NCBI GenBank assembly: GCA_010365215.1
Contig: JAAFGT010000001.1
Location: 62,001-126,000, forward strand
Origin: Acidipila sp.
GTDB taxonomy: Bacteria; Acidobacteriota; Terriglobia; Acidiferrales; UBA7541
Length of the DNA: 64,000 nucleotides
Reading direction: 5' to 3'
Part shown: positions 36,830-45,657 of the stretch, one piece after another
Layout of the letters: each line of letters opens with the position of its first letter
How positions within the stretch are numbered: position 1 is the first letter of the stretch
Program-made: the position numbers and the translations under genes
Notes under the pieces: generated by a model
The model's input: the letters and a program-made list of their open reading frames with translations, nothing else
The model's database searches: none
What the model was told of the DNA's origin: nothing

Positions 36830-37644
36830 GCGCGCTGGTGTTTTTGGGCGGGGGGCGAATCACCGCGGCTCTGGTCGCTGGTCTGCGACGAACCGGTTAT
36901 AGGGGCGCCGTCATCGTCCACGATCGGCACGCCAGGAAGTTGCGGCGGCTCGAAAACGAATTTGGCATCACCGGAGAAGCGGATCTCATGAGCGCCGTCC
37001 GGGCGGCACGAACGCTCGTAATTGCGGTACGGCCGGCGGCTGTGGACAAGCTTCTGCGACAAATTGGGAATGAAATCAAGCTTGGCCGAATCAGGAAAGA
37101 GCCATTCGTATCGGTGAGCCTGGCCGCAGGGGTAACACTCGCAGCGCTGCGCACCGCCCTTGGCTCGCGGACACATTGGGCTCGCGCCATGCCCAGCCCG
37201 GTTTGCCGCACAGGACACGGCCTGACCGCGCTGGCATTTGATCGCGGGATGCCGCGAGGTAAACAAAAAGAAATTCGCCGGCTGTTCGCGCGGCTGGGAG
37301 ACGTGCTGGTGATTCCGGAGAAGCAGTTCGACGTTTTTACTGCAACTTATTCCTCGAGCCACGGCTATCATGCGCTGGCTGAGCTGGCGGGCGCGGCAGA
37401 GAAGTTGGGGCTTCCGCGCAAGATTGCCCTTGCGGCTGGAGCACACGCGCTGGCTGATGGGATTGCCTCCTGGCGCGCACAGCCGAAGTCGCTTGGCGCG
37501 CTGATCGAAGAAGCCGCCACGCCCGGAGGAACGGCCGCGGCAACGATAGCGGCAATGGATGCGCACGGCTACGGACGCGCCATTTTGAGGGGATTGCGCG
37601 CCGGAGTTGCGCGTGCGGGTACGCGAAAAAAAGTCCGCACGTGA
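36826..37644 (+). CDS. proC: Pyrroline-5-carboxylate reductase-like protein
   Basis: ProC-family NAD(P)H-dependent reductase of 272 residues. N-terminal nucleotide fold VFLGGGRITAALVAGL, RPAAVDKLL, SLAAGVTL, RAMPSPVC (normally R-x-M-PN-x-P), and the C-terminal dimer domain with AEKLGLPRKIALAAGAH and EEAATPGGTAAATIAAM. GTG 36826 overlaps the aminotransferase stop, so the genes are coupled. It may make proline, or act on a cyclic imine produced by neighbouring amine-metabolising enzymes. Sequence is divergent from typical ProC, hence moderate confidence in the proline role. Confidence 0.8.
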   Translation: MSALVFLGGGRITAALVAGLRRTGYRGAVIVHDRHARKLRRLENEFGITGEADLMSAVRAARTLVIAVRPAAVDKLLRQIGNEIKLGRIRKEPFVSVSLAAGVTLAALRTALGSRTHWARAMPSPVCRTGHGLTALAFDRGMPRGKQKEIRRLFARLGDVLVIPEKQFDVFTATYSSSHGYHALAELAGAAEKLGLPRKIALAAGAHALADGIASWRAQPKSLGALIEEAATPGGTAAATIAAMDAHGYGRAILRGLRAGVARAGTRKKVRT

Positions 37645-38249
37645 AAAAAGCTGCGAGTTCGATCCGCCGGCTTCGCCGCGCGGAATTACCGGCCGAGACG
37701 GTGGAGCTGGCTCGGTACCTGATCGGCAAAGTGCTGGTGCACGATCTGCCGCGAGGCCGGTTGAGCGGCAGAATCCTCGAAACAGAAGCATATTTAGTCG
37801 GCGATGCGGCGGCCCACAGTTTTCGGGGAATGACGCCGCGCAATCGCTCCCTTTTTCTCGAGCGCGGACATGCTTACGTCTATTTCGTTTATGGCTGCTG
37901 GTACATGATGAACGTTTCGAGTGAAGGGCAGGGCATCGGCGCAGGCGTGTTGCTGCGCGCGCTCGAGCCCCTGGAAGGCATGGCCTTGATGAAGCATGGC
38001 AGCGGGACGCGCCCGGCCGACCTTACGAGAGGGCCGGGACGTCTGGCCACGGCGATGCGCATTGGCCGGCGCCAGGACGGGGTCGACCTCTGCGGGGATG
38101 GCCCGCTGTGGTTGGGCGCATGCGTGCAGCCTGCTCGCGCTATCGGAGAGAGTGTGCGCATCGGCCTGACCAAAGAAGCCCATCGCGTGCTGCGTTTTTA
38201 TGAGCGCGGTCATCCGTTGGTGAGTGGGCCTAAGCGACTTCGCACGTAG
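37641..38249 (+). CDS. 3-methyladenine DNA glycosylase (AAG/MPG type)
   Basis: DNA repair enzyme of 202 residues that removes alkylated purines. Seen: ARYLIGKVLVHDL, catalytic Glu in RILETEAYLVGDAAAHS, TPRNRSLFLERGHAYVYFVYG (intercalating-region Tyr), LLRALEPLEGM and TRGPGRLATAM. Length is typical for bacterial AAG. GTG 37641 overlaps the ProC-like stop (GTGA), so it is translated together with it, although no functional link is obvious. Confidence 0.93.
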   Translation: MKKAASSIRRLRRAELPAETVELARYLIGKVLVHDLPRGRLSGRILETEAYLVGDAAAHSFRGMTPRNRSLFLERGHAYVYFVYGCWYMMNVSSEGQGIGAGVLLRALEPLEGMALMKHGSGTRPADLTRGPGRLATAMRIGRRQDGVDLCGDGPLWLGACVQPARAIGESVRIGLTKEAHRVLRFYERGHPLVSGPKRLRT

Positions 38250-38325
38250 GACGGCCACCGAGCGTGTTAACACGCTCCGGCGCACAAATCAGCTCGCCCG
38301 CGGAGATGAGCGAGAGGAGCACATC

Positions 38326-40431
38326 ATGTTAAAAACTTGTTTTTTGTGGTTTGGAATCGCCGCGGCCTTAGTGCTGGTAAACGCCCCTGGCGCGCCGGCA
38401 CAGCAGAAACCGTTTACCCTCGAGCAAGTTATGAGCTCGGCGTTTCCGTCCGAGCTGGTGGCGGCGCCCACTGGCGGAAAAATCGCGTGGGTTCTTGATG
38501 AGCGGGGTGCCAGGAACATCTGGGTGGCTGAACCGCCCGAATACAAGGGACGCAGGATCACCGCGTACACCGAGGACGACGGCCAGGAGATCGCCGAGCT
38601 GGCTTGGACGCCGGACGCACGCGCAATCGTTTACGTGCGCGGCGGCGACTTCGATACCTATCGGGAAGATCCAAACCCACGCAGCCTTGCGGCCGGCGTG
38701 GAGCAGGCCATTTGGGTTAGCGCGCTCGATGGCGGCGCGCCTCGAAAACTGGCCGAGGGAAATTCACCGGCGATTTCGCCGCAGGGCGAGCGAGTGGCAT
38801 TTTTGCGCAAGCATCAGGTTTGGATTGCCAAGATTGACGGCAGCGACAAGGCCGAGCAGTTGATCCATGCGCGCGGCAACGCGGAATCTTTACGGTGGTC
38901 CCCCGACGGCTCGAAGCTGGCTTTTGAAAGCCACCGTGAAGAGCATGACCTCATCGCTGTTTACGATTTTGCGTCGAAGAGTCTGCGCTACGTCGATCCC
39001 AGCGTGGATCGAGATTCCGATCCTGTGTGGTCTTCCGACGGCAAACAGATCGCCTTCCTGCGGATTCCGGCGTCAAGGGAAGCATTCCTATTCGGCCCGA
39101 AGCGCAGCGCGCAGCCTTGGTCGGTGAGAGTGGCGGACATCGCCAGCGGGAAAGGGCGCCAGGTGTTCATCGCCGACGAGGGGCGCGGCAGCAACTTTCG
39201 GCAGGCCGTGGCGGAGAGTCAAATACTTTGGGCCGCTGGAGACCAACTCGTATTTCCGTGGGAGAAGGACGGGTGGCTGCATCTCTACGCAGTCCCTGCG
39301 CAGGGTGGAAAGGCGAAGCTCATTACTCCCGGCGAATTTGAAGTCGAGACGGTGTCCCTTGGGCGCGATCGCAAGGAAGTTTTCTACTCCTCGAACCAGG
39401 ACGACATCGACCACCGCCACATCTGGAAGGTCGCGCTTGACAGCGGGAGGCCGGTAGCTGTGACAACCGGAAGTGGAATTGAATGGTCGGCGAAACCCCT
39501 GAGCAGTGGAGGCGCCGTGGCCGTGCTGCATTCCGATGCGCGGCGTCCGGCGCGCGCCGCGGTGCTCATGGGATCGGGAGAAACGCGCGACCTCGCCGCA
39601 GAGGCGGTCCCTGTCGACTTTCCCGCGAACACGCTGGTTGAGCCACAGCAGGTGATTTACTCCGCCTCTGACGGCATGCAGATTCACGCACAGCTTTTCA
39701 TGCCGCCCAAAGGCGCCGCAGGCGAGCGGCATCCGGCGTTAATTTTCTTCCACGGCGGCTCGCGCCGGCAGATGCTGCTGGGCTGGCATTACATGGGTTA
39801 CTACCACAAAGCCTACGCCATGAATCAATATCTGGCCAGCCGCGGCTATATCGTGCTGGCGGTGAATTATCGCAGTGGAATCGGCTACGGAATGGAGTTT
39901 CGCGAGGCGCTGAACTACGGCGCCACCGGCGCGAGCGAGTTCAATGACGTCCTCGGTGCGGGCCTGTACCTGAAAGGAAGGCCGGACGTTGATGCGCAAC
40001 ACATTGGTCTGTGGGGCGGGTCGTATGGCGGCTATTTGACCGCGCTGGGCCTGGCGCGGGCGTCGGACCTTTTCGCCGCGGGCGTGGATATGCACGGCGT
40101 CCATGACTGGAATCTAGTGATCCGCAACTTCGTTCCCGCTTACGATCCCGAGGCCCAGCGCGACGCGGCGCGTCTGGCGTTTGATTCGTCACCTCTGGCA
40201 TCGGTGAAGACGTGGCGCTCGCCGGTGCTGCTTATCCAAGGCGACGACGACCGCAATGTGCCTTTCACTGAAACGATTCATCTGGCCGAGGCGCTGCGCA
40301 AGCAGGGCGTCGAGTTTGAGCAGCTCATCTTCCCTGACGAGGTTCATGATTTTCTCACCCATCAGCGCTGGCTCGAGGCCTATCACGCCACTGCTGATTT
40401 TCTGGATCGGCACCTGAAGAGCAAAAAGTGA
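38326..40431 (+). CDS. S9 family serine peptidase with N-terminal beta-propeller
   Basis: Exported peptidase of 701 residues. Start ATG 38326 has GAGAGGAG upstream and a signal peptide (MLKTCFLWFGIAAALVLV, then PGAPAQ). The middle has PD40/WD-like beta-propeller repeats (SLRWSPDGSKLAFES, DPVWSSDGKQIAFLR, IAELAWTPDARAIVY). The C-terminal alpha/beta-hydrolase domain carries the catalytic Ser in GLWGGSYGGYLTA, Asp in LLIQGDDDRNVPF and His in FPDEVHDFLTH. This is the dipeptidyl/acylaminoacyl peptidase organisation; it should cut short peptides in the periplasm. It stands about 110 bp before the lysine-6-dehydrogenase-like gene. Confidence 0.93.
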   Translation: MLKTCFLWFGIAAALVLVNAPGAPAQQKPFTLEQVMSSAFPSELVAAPTGGKIAWVLDERGARNIWVAEPPEYKGRRITAYTEDDGQEIAELAWTPDARAIVYVRGGDFDTYREDPNPRSLAAGVEQAIWVSALDGGAPRKLAEGNSPAISPQGERVAFLRKHQVWIAKIDGSDKAEQLIHARGNAESLRWSPDGSKLAFESHREEHDLIAVYDFASKSLRYVDPSVDRDSDPVWSSDGKQIAFLRIPASREAFLFGPKRSAQPWSVRVADIASGKGRQVFIADEGRGSNFRQAVAESQILWAAGDQLVFPWEKDGWLHLYAVPAQGGKAKLITPGEFEVETVSLGRDRKEVFYSSNQDDIDHRHIWKVALDSGRPVAVTTGSGIEWSAKPLSSGGAVAVLHSDARRPARAAVLMGSGETRDLAAEAVPVDFPANTLVEPQQVIYSASDGMQIHAQLFMPPKGAAGERHPALIFFHGGSRRQMLLGWHYMGYYHKAYAMNQYLASRGYIVLAVNYRSGIGYGMEFREALNYGATGASEFNDVLGAGLYLKGRPDVDAQHIGLWGGSYGGYLTALGLARASDLFAAGVDMHGVHDWNLVIRNFVPAYDPEAQRDAARLAFDSSPLASVKTWRSPVLLIQGDDDRNVPFTETIHLAEALRKQGVEFEQLIFPDEVHDFLTHQRWLEAYHATADFLDRHLKSKK

Positions 40432-40543
40432 GGATTGGTGCGTTGGCCAAGGTCTTGGCGTGTGCGTCCCGGTGCGGCGGACTGCGGCGGAATCTGTCTA
40501 ACGCGCTGGTCCTCGCGGGAATCGCGGCGCTACAGGAGCGCAA

Positions 40544-41719
40544 ATGAGTTTTCGTTACGCCATCATCGGCTCAGGCCGGCAGGGAACGGCTGCGGCTTAC
40601 GATCTGGCGCGATTCGGCGACGCGGAATCTATCGTAATGTCGGACTACAGCCTCGCCGCGGCGGACGCCGGCTCAGTCCGAGTGAATTCTCTCGCCGGGC
40701 GGGACGTGGCGCGGCCTGCACAACTTGACGCGGCGGATAGCGACGCGGTAATCCGTTTCCTGCGCGATGCTCGCGCGCAGGTTTTTATTTCCGGAGTCCC
40801 CTATAAACACAATCTGGCGCTTGCGCACTGCGCCATCCGCGCCAAAGCCAGCATGTGCGACTTCGGCGGCAAGACGGATATGGCCCGGGAGCAGCTTGCG
40901 CTCGACGCGCAGGCGCGAGCCGCAGGGATCACCCTGATTCCCGATTGCGGCCAGGTGCCGGGCTTGGGGACTTCGCTCTGCGCCTACGCCATTTCACTTT
41001 TCGACGAGCCGCGCGACGTAATTATGTACGACGGCGGGATTCCTCTTGAACCCACACCACCATGGAACTATCTGCTGACCTTTAACATGGGCGGATTGAC
41101 GAACGAATACTTCGGTACGACCGTTTTTATTCGCGACGGTAAACCGATCGAGGTTAATTGTTTTCAGGAGTACGAGCTTGTGGACTTTCCAGCGCCGATC
41201 GGCAAGCTGGAGGCGTTCACCACTGCTGGAGGCACCAGCACGATGCCCTGGACCTACGCGGGTAAGCTACGGCGGCTGGAGAATAAGACGGTACGCTGGC
41301 TGGGCCACCACGCGCAATGGAAGGCGTTCAACGATGCGGGGCTGCTCGGGCTCGAGCCTGTTGTGGTGCAAGGAGAAAAAGTAATTCCGCGGGAAGTTCT
41401 GCACGCGCTTCTCGAACCGCAAATCCGCGCTATGCCTGGCGCGCGCGATCTGGTGATCATCCGCATCCTGGCGAACGGGAAACACCAGGGGAAGGAAGCT
41501 GAGGTGACGGTGGACCTTTTTGACCGCTACGACCAGAGCACCGGCTTCACCGCCATGGAACGCACCACGGGTTGGCATGCTGCAATCATGGCCGGTTTTA
41601 TCGCGCGAGGTGAAGTACCTTTGGGCGGAGTGCCCGTGGAGCTGGCCGTCGCTCCTGTGCGGTTTGTCGAAGAGCTCGCGCGCCGCGGACTCCACGTAAA
41701 GTCGAACTGGAGTGCTTAG
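40544..41719 (+). CDS. Saccharopine dehydrogenase family, lysine 6-dehydrogenase-like
   Basis: NAD(P)-dependent dehydrogenase of 391 residues. Seen: YAIIGSGRQGTAAAYDLARF (nucleotide binding), SGVPYKHNLALAHCAI, LIPDCGQVPGLG, GGIPLEPTPPWNY, EAFTTAGGTSTMPWTY and FTAMERTTGWHAA. The GGIP-P-PP-Y and EAF-T-GGTST strings match lysine 6-dehydrogenases, which oxidise the side-chain amine of lysine to allysine that cyclises. RBS AGGAG precedes ATG 40544. Together with the upstream ProC-like reductase, a lysine-to-pipecolate type route can be imagined, but this is inference. Confidence 0.85.
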   Translation: MSFRYAIIGSGRQGTAAAYDLARFGDAESIVMSDYSLAAADAGSVRVNSLAGRDVARPAQLDAADSDAVIRFLRDARAQVFISGVPYKHNLALAHCAIRAKASMCDFGGKTDMAREQLALDAQARAAGITLIPDCGQVPGLGTSLCAYAISLFDEPRDVIMYDGGIPLEPTPPWNYLLTFNMGGLTNEYFGTTVFIRDGKPIEVNCFQEYELVDFPAPIGKLEAFTTAGGTSTMPWTYAGKLRRLENKTVRWLGHHAQWKAFNDAGLLGLEPVVVQGEKVIPREVLHALLEPQIRAMPGARDLVIIRILANGKHQGKEAEVTVDLFDRYDQSTGFTAMERTTGWHAAIMAGFIARGEVPLGGVPVELAVAPVRFVEELARRGLHVKSNWSA

Positions 41720-41760
41720 AACCGTCCAAAGAGTTTTCCCGAAGACGGGTGCTTTCCGAT

Positions 41761-41820
41761 CGAAATTCCATTCGCACTCCGATCCGCAATTCATTTCGTA
41801 ATCCATTTCGCGATTCAATT
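41761..41820. repeat. Five imperfect 12-nt units upstream of a GGDEF gene
   Basis: Units start at 41761, 41773, 41785, 41797 and 41809 and have the form CGnnnTnCnnTn (for example CGCAATTCATTT, CGTAATCCATTT). If read in the frame of the downstream GGDEF gene they give R-[NTD]-[SP]-[IF] five times, with variation mostly at third codon positions. They lie before a promoter-like sequence and the preferred start at 41956, so coding status is unclear. Confidence 0.7.
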
Positions 41821-41920
41821 CGTGCTTCTCCTGTCCGTTGGGACAGGTTCATGTTTTTTGGTCACTGTACTTCGTACATCGATGGCGCCGCGAACTCGAA
41901 TGTTATCCTGCAATTGATAA

Positions 41921-41939
41921 GCCCCGGCAGAGTCGGGGC
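41921..41939 (+). promoter_or_regulatory. Leader hairpin before the GGDEF gene
   Basis: GCCCCG, a 7-nt loop and CGGGGC form a stem 16 bases before ATG 41956. A TTATCCT -10-like element at 41902-41908 would start transcription just upstream, so the hairpin would be in the 5' leader. It does not match the c-di-GMP riboswitch consensus. Confidence 0.3.
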
Positions 41940-41955
41940 ACCCGCCAGGAAAGTA

Positions 41956-43263
41956 ATGCCGGAAGTTTTGACGAGTTGGGCGTCGACAGGACGGCTTGGG
42001 GTGTGCTCCGGCTGCATGACGGCACTGCTCGTGCCCGCCTGGTGGCTTCAACTCTCCTCGTTCAGGCCGGATCCTTTGCTTTACGGCCTGCTGCAGTTTT
42101 CTTGCGGCGTGCTCGCGTTTACGTTTGTGGCATCGGCGCTGGCGCGATTCCGCGGGACGCGCGATCGCTCGTCGCTGGTCGTCGCATTCGGCATCGCGCT
42201 CTCCGGCGTATTCATTACCAGCGCCAGCATTGGTTTTTTGCGCCATGTCGAGGTTGAAGGAAACGAATTCCAAAAGGCTCCACTGGTCTGGTGGATGAGC
42301 CGCACGCTGCTGGCCCTGGTGATTTTGCTGGCGGTGACGGCGGACTGGGGAGCTGCCCGCGTGCGTCACCCCGGACGCGCAATAGCCCTCATGCTCTTCT
42401 CGGTGGTGTTGTCTGCCTATTTCACCGATCGCGTCTATGACAGCGTACGAAGCGGCAGAATAGCTTTTCCCGGAGCGGTTTTTCCAACGCCGCTGAACAT
42501 TCTGACTGCGGGGATCTTCTTATGGGCGGCCCTCGGATTCAGGCTACGCTTCAGGAAGACAGGAAATGCGCTTGACCGCAGCCTCTGTGCTTCGATGGTT
42601 TTGAACGCGGGGTGTCACCTGGCGGCAGCGCAGTCACTGCAAATGTATGACGACGCATTTTCTGTCTCGCAATTATTGATGGCGGCTGGGTACGCGGTGG
42701 CCCTGGGTGGCGCGCTGGTGGATAACGCGCGGGCGTTTGACAGAATTTATCACCTGGCGTCGAGCGATGCCCTTACCGGACTCGGTAATTACCGGCGCCT
42801 GCTCGACGTACTCGATACCGAGGTGACGCGTTCGGGACGAACCGGACGGCCGTTTGCCGTAGTTCTGCTGGACCTCGACGGGCTCAAGCACATCAACGAT
42901 CGCTACGGCCATCTGACGGGCAGCCAGGCGCTCTGCCGTCTGGCAAGTGTTATGAGCAGAAACTGCCGATCAATCGATACCGCGGCGCGGTATGGCGGGG
43001 ATGAGTTTGCGTTAGTGTTGCCGGAGACTGACGAGCCGGCCGCACGGGAGGCTGCGGCTCGAATCTGTGAGCGGCTGGCGGCCGATCCGCACGGGCCGCG
43101 GCTTTCAGTGAGCGTGGGCGTAGCTATTTTCCCGCAAAGTGGAATACAAATTGAAGAGCTGCTGACCCGCGCCGACGAAGCGCTGTACGCGATGAAATCC
43201 CGGCACAAGAACAAATCTTCAGGCGCGCCTCCGGCAGCAAGCGGCTGGTTGTTTGAGCGGTGA
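41956..43263 (+). CDS. Membrane-bound GGDEF diguanylate cyclase
   Basis: Inner-membrane protein of 435 residues. About 7-8 hydrophobic helices (residues 15-260) form an unclassified MASE-like sensor, followed by a GGDEF domain beginning SSDALTGLGNYRRLL. The active-site signature is RYGGDEF, with an RxxD inhibitory site (RSID) five residues before it, and DLDGLKHINDRYGH for nucleotide and metal binding; it should synthesise c-di-GMP. ATG 41956 is preferred because AGGAAAG precedes it and upstream codons up to 41749 look non-native apart from the 12-nt repeat. The C-terminal tail is short and basic (KSRHKNKSSG). Confidence 0.88.
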   Translation: MPEVLTSWASTGRLGVCSGCMTALLVPAWWLQLSSFRPDPLLYGLLQFSCGVLAFTFVASALARFRGTRDRSSLVVAFGIALSGVFITSASIGFLRHVEVEGNEFQKAPLVWWMSRTLLALVILLAVTADWGAARVRHPGRAIALMLFSVVLSAYFTDRVYDSVRSGRIAFPGAVFPTPLNILTAGIFLWAALGFRLRFRKTGNALDRSLCASMVLNAGCHLAAAQSLQMYDDAFSVSQLLMAAGYAVALGGALVDNARAFDRIYHLASSDALTGLGNYRRLLDVLDTEVTRSGRTGRPFAVVLLDLDGLKHINDRYGHLTGSQALCRLASVMSRNCRSIDTAARYGGDEFALVLPETDEPAAREAAARICERLAADPHGPRLSVSVGVAIFPQSGIQIEELLTRADEALYAMKSRHKNKSSGAPPAASGWLFER

Positions 43264-43399
43264 CGGCCGACAGAAACGGATGCAGGAAAGACGCACCCCG
43301 CCGGAACAGCAAATGCCCCCGTGGTTTGAGTCGACCGCAATCGCGAACTATCGGAATGAAGCCGGCCATGCGAGGCGGCCAGCCGGTTCGCGTATATCC

Positions 43400-44335
43400 C
43401 TACAAGAAATCTGCAAACGAATAATCTGTAACTCGCCCTTCCGGAGCAACCTTCGAGACCGTCGCGGAGTTTTTCGAGGTGGGGGCCGCCGCCGGTGCGC
43501 TTATGGATGTTGACGCGCTTATGGATGTTGACGCGCCTGCGGACGTGGACGCCACTGGCACGGACACTGCTGAGACCTGGGCAGTCGCTGGCGTGGCACT
43601 CACCGCCGTCACGCGGGCGGGTGCCACAGAGATGGGTTGGGGAACAGCTCGCGCTGTCGGCGCAGAAGCGGTGGTTGACGCGGCCCGCACCGGCTGTGCA
43701 AAGGATGTCTCTGCCGTGGTAAGCGGCTTCGTGCCGGTGCTGGTCGGGCGCGGGTCCGCGGCCCTGAGAACAGCGGTGCGCGGACGTTGCCCTGGTACCG
43801 CGGCGGCGACCGCGCGGGGCTGCATTACGCCGACGGAATTTCGAAGCGCGGCAAGCTTTTCTGACTGCGCGGCTTGCGCCGCCATTTTCTCGCGCCGCAC
43901 ATTATCCGTCGGCTGGGCCAGAAAATAAGCCGCCGCAGGCCCTGCTTCGGGCAGGTTTTTGACGTATACATTTGTGGCAAACTCAAAGGCAGCGGCGGGT
44001 TGTGAGTGAGCGGGGCGCGCAGATAAGGACGCAGGAATGTTGCGAGTGTTCAGCCAGGAGAGATCAGAACCCATACCAAGAGCGTCGTGAGCGACGAGTT
44101 TCCGCGCAGGCTGCGTCAGGGAGGCCCAAGTGAGCTCGGGGCCCGAGTGTGTCCGTTCGACCCGGATTGGCGTCATTAACCCCTCTGATATTTTTACGCG
44201 GCGAACGCCGTAACCCACTACCGCCAGAAGAAGAAGAAGGACAAGAGAAAGACCGGCCACCAAGGGGATCAATCCAATGTGGTTATCCAGATGGCTTTGG
44301 GTGGAAATGGCCGCCAGATTCATCAGATTGCCCAT
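43400..44335 (-). CDS. Ala/Ser/Thr-rich single-pass membrane protein, unknown
   Basis: Hypothetical protein of 311 residues. One N-terminal membrane helix (about 20-45: GLIPLVAGLSLVLLLLLAVV), then a long low-complexity region rich in Ala, Pro, Ser, Thr. Near the C-terminus lie repeats ASTSIS-ASTSIS encoded by 18-nt units, and the last residues are charged and aromatic (GRVTDYSFADFL), resembling a small conserved docking tail. Such architecture suits a periplasmic stalk or cell-envelope linker. It converges with the GGDEF gene. No family is recognised. Confidence 0.6.
   Translation of the reverse strand: MGNLMNLAAISTQSHLDNHIGLIPLVAGLSLVLLLLLAVVGYGVRRVKISEGLMTPIRVERTHSGPELTWASLTQPARKLVAHDALGMGSDLSWLNTRNIPASLSARPAHSQPAAAFEFATNVYVKNLPEAGPAAAYFLAQPTDNVRREKMAAQAAQSEKLAALRNSVGVMQPRAVAAAVPGQRPRTAVLRAADPRPTSTGTKPLTTAETSFAQPVRAASTTASAPTARAVPQPISVAPARVTAVSATPATAQVSAVSVPVASTSAGASTSISASTSISAPAAAPTSKNSATVSKVAPEGRVTDYSFADFL
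43497..43550. repeat. Three 18-nt tandem units in the Ala-rich protein gene
   Basis: GCGCTTATGGATGTTGAC occurs twice exactly (43497-43514 and 43515-43532) and a third diverged copy follows (GCGCCTGCGGACGTGGAC). They encode six-residue Ser/Thr/Ala units. Confidence 0.85.
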
Positions 44336-44822
44336 CTATTTGTTCCTGCCATGCAGGAATTTGCAGATGGGAATGCAGTGATGTGGCGTATCCATCGTTT
44401 TGAGCTCGTTTTGGGCGTTGCCGGCTGGCGTCCGACAAGCCCCCTCCAGCGCTGACTGCACTCACAGGTGAAACCGAGTGTGGCGTCCAATTCTGCCGGA
44501 AAAAGCCGAACTTGAAATTGCTACTGAGTGGAGTGTGGCTCCGAGTCGGAACGCTGGCTATAGTACTGCGGTACTGTCCGGGGGGACAGCGAGAGATGCT
44601 GAGGGGCATCATTGTCATTTTCATTTCAACAAATGTGGCGGGAAACTGAACCGCGCGACGTTTGTTCATCAGCGCATAAAAGATGCAGGGCCATCCCTTT
44701 GTTATCCCAGGCGCTTTGACGCCAAGGGAGGATGGCCCTTTATCGCGTGTGCTCAATTGCGCCCGCGGGGCGAATCTGAGCTCGGCCGCCAATCGAAAAC
44801 CGGAGCGGCAGATGCACTGCAA
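44336..44822. other. Intergenic region with a long hairpin
   Basis: No convincing gene. A long stem GGGCCATCC (44688-44696) with GGATGGCCC (44730-44738) encloses an inner GGCG/CGCC hairpin; on the minus strand it is followed by TGCATCTTTTATG, so it may terminate the SYLF gene transcript. A second small hairpin CTGTCC-GGGG-GGACAG lies at 44574-44589. Confidence 0.4.
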
Positions 44823-45527
44823 CTATCGAGATGCGTCCTTCGACTCGTTGTGCGGTACACGCTTCTGCAAAACGCGGACCAGCCGCAGGCCCGACGCTGG
44901 AGTCCGTGTTTTTCCGCCCAGTACAATTTCTCTGGCGGTGAGTTTGCGGCCGTAAACGTCTGCACTGGCATCATCGTCCGGGCGCAGCGTCGATCCCTCG
45001 AGGGAAATTCCCGCAAAAAGACCGCGCGCACGGGAGTAGCTGAGGATCTCCGCGCGCATGGACGCATCCGTATTTGCCGAGGCATTGCGGCCTACCGGGC
45101 CGGCCGCGGCGGAAGCCTCTGCTCCCAGCTTGACCTTGCTGCTGAGAATCGCATCGGCTCCCTTTTGATTCATGACCAGGAGCACTAAATCGGTAGCCTG
45201 CCCGCCGAGCTGGAACCCGATGCTGCCGCCTTCAAGGGCGTACATGGCGGGAGCGCCCCAGCCTCCATTGAATTTCTCGCCGGTGCGGCAGACCATGGCG
45301 CCGCGGCCGTAGCTTCCGCCGATACCGATGGCCACCTTCTTGACGGATGGAATAACGATCACGCAATCGGCTTTCTCCAGGAGTTCCTGAGGAATGTTAT
45401 CGGGCAAATTCAAAATCTCCTGCATGACCGTGCCGCAATTTTCGAGGCGGTTTTGTTCCTTGTTTGCAGCGTAGACCGTAGCTGCGGCGAATAGAACGCA
45501 AAGCGTAACCGTGAAACGACGTACCAT
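44823..45527 (-). CDS. SYLF-domain (YSC84-related) lipid-binding protein
   Basis: Exported protein of 234 residues. Signal peptide MVRRFTVTLCVLFAAATVYA, then a SYLF/Ysc84 domain: NIPQELLEKADCVIVIPSVK, VAIGIGGSYGRGAMVCR, WGAPAMYALEGGSIGFQLGG, TDLVLLVMNQKGADAIL, SSKVKLGAEASAAAGPVGRN, YSRARGLFAGISLEGS. Eukaryotic relatives bind phosphoinositides; bacterial members are often induced by stress and act at the envelope, exact role unknown. Start has GGAGGT. It is next to two small stress-type membrane proteins on the same strand. Confidence 0.92.
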   Translation of the reverse strand: MVRRFTVTLCVLFAAATVYAANKEQNRLENCGTVMQEILNLPDNIPQELLEKADCVIVIPSVKKVAIGIGGSYGRGAMVCRTGEKFNGGWGAPAMYALEGGSIGFQLGGQATDLVLLVMNQKGADAILSSKVKLGAEASAAAGPVGRNASANTDASMRAEILSYSRARGLFAGISLEGSTLRPDDDASADVYGRKLTAREIVLGGKTRTPASGLRLVRVLQKRVPHNESKDASR

Positions 45528-45657
45528 CTGCGACCTCCGTAATTGGACCTATCGACTCTAGATCTGCATCACCAGGAATATCTCGAAAGAACTCTAAAAA
45601 AGGAATCCAGGCCAAACCGTTTATCGCGAGGGCTTTTTCCAGATCCCTCCGCGGAGC

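Noticed and set aside
36718-37791. A 357-codon frame antisense to the ProC-like gene
   Set aside because: Arg/Ser/Cys-rich shadow frame of GC-rich coding DNA; the plus-strand genes overlap by GTGA and have clear motifs.
41267-41818. A 183-codon minus-strand frame across the end of the lysine-dehydrogenase-like gene
   Set aside because: Antisense to a clear gene; the part covering the 12-nt array is open only because the repeat lacks stops in every frame.
41921-41939. c-di-GMP riboswitch before the GGDEF gene
   Set aside because: Only a simple 6-bp stem is visible; the conserved core of GEMM riboswitches is missing.
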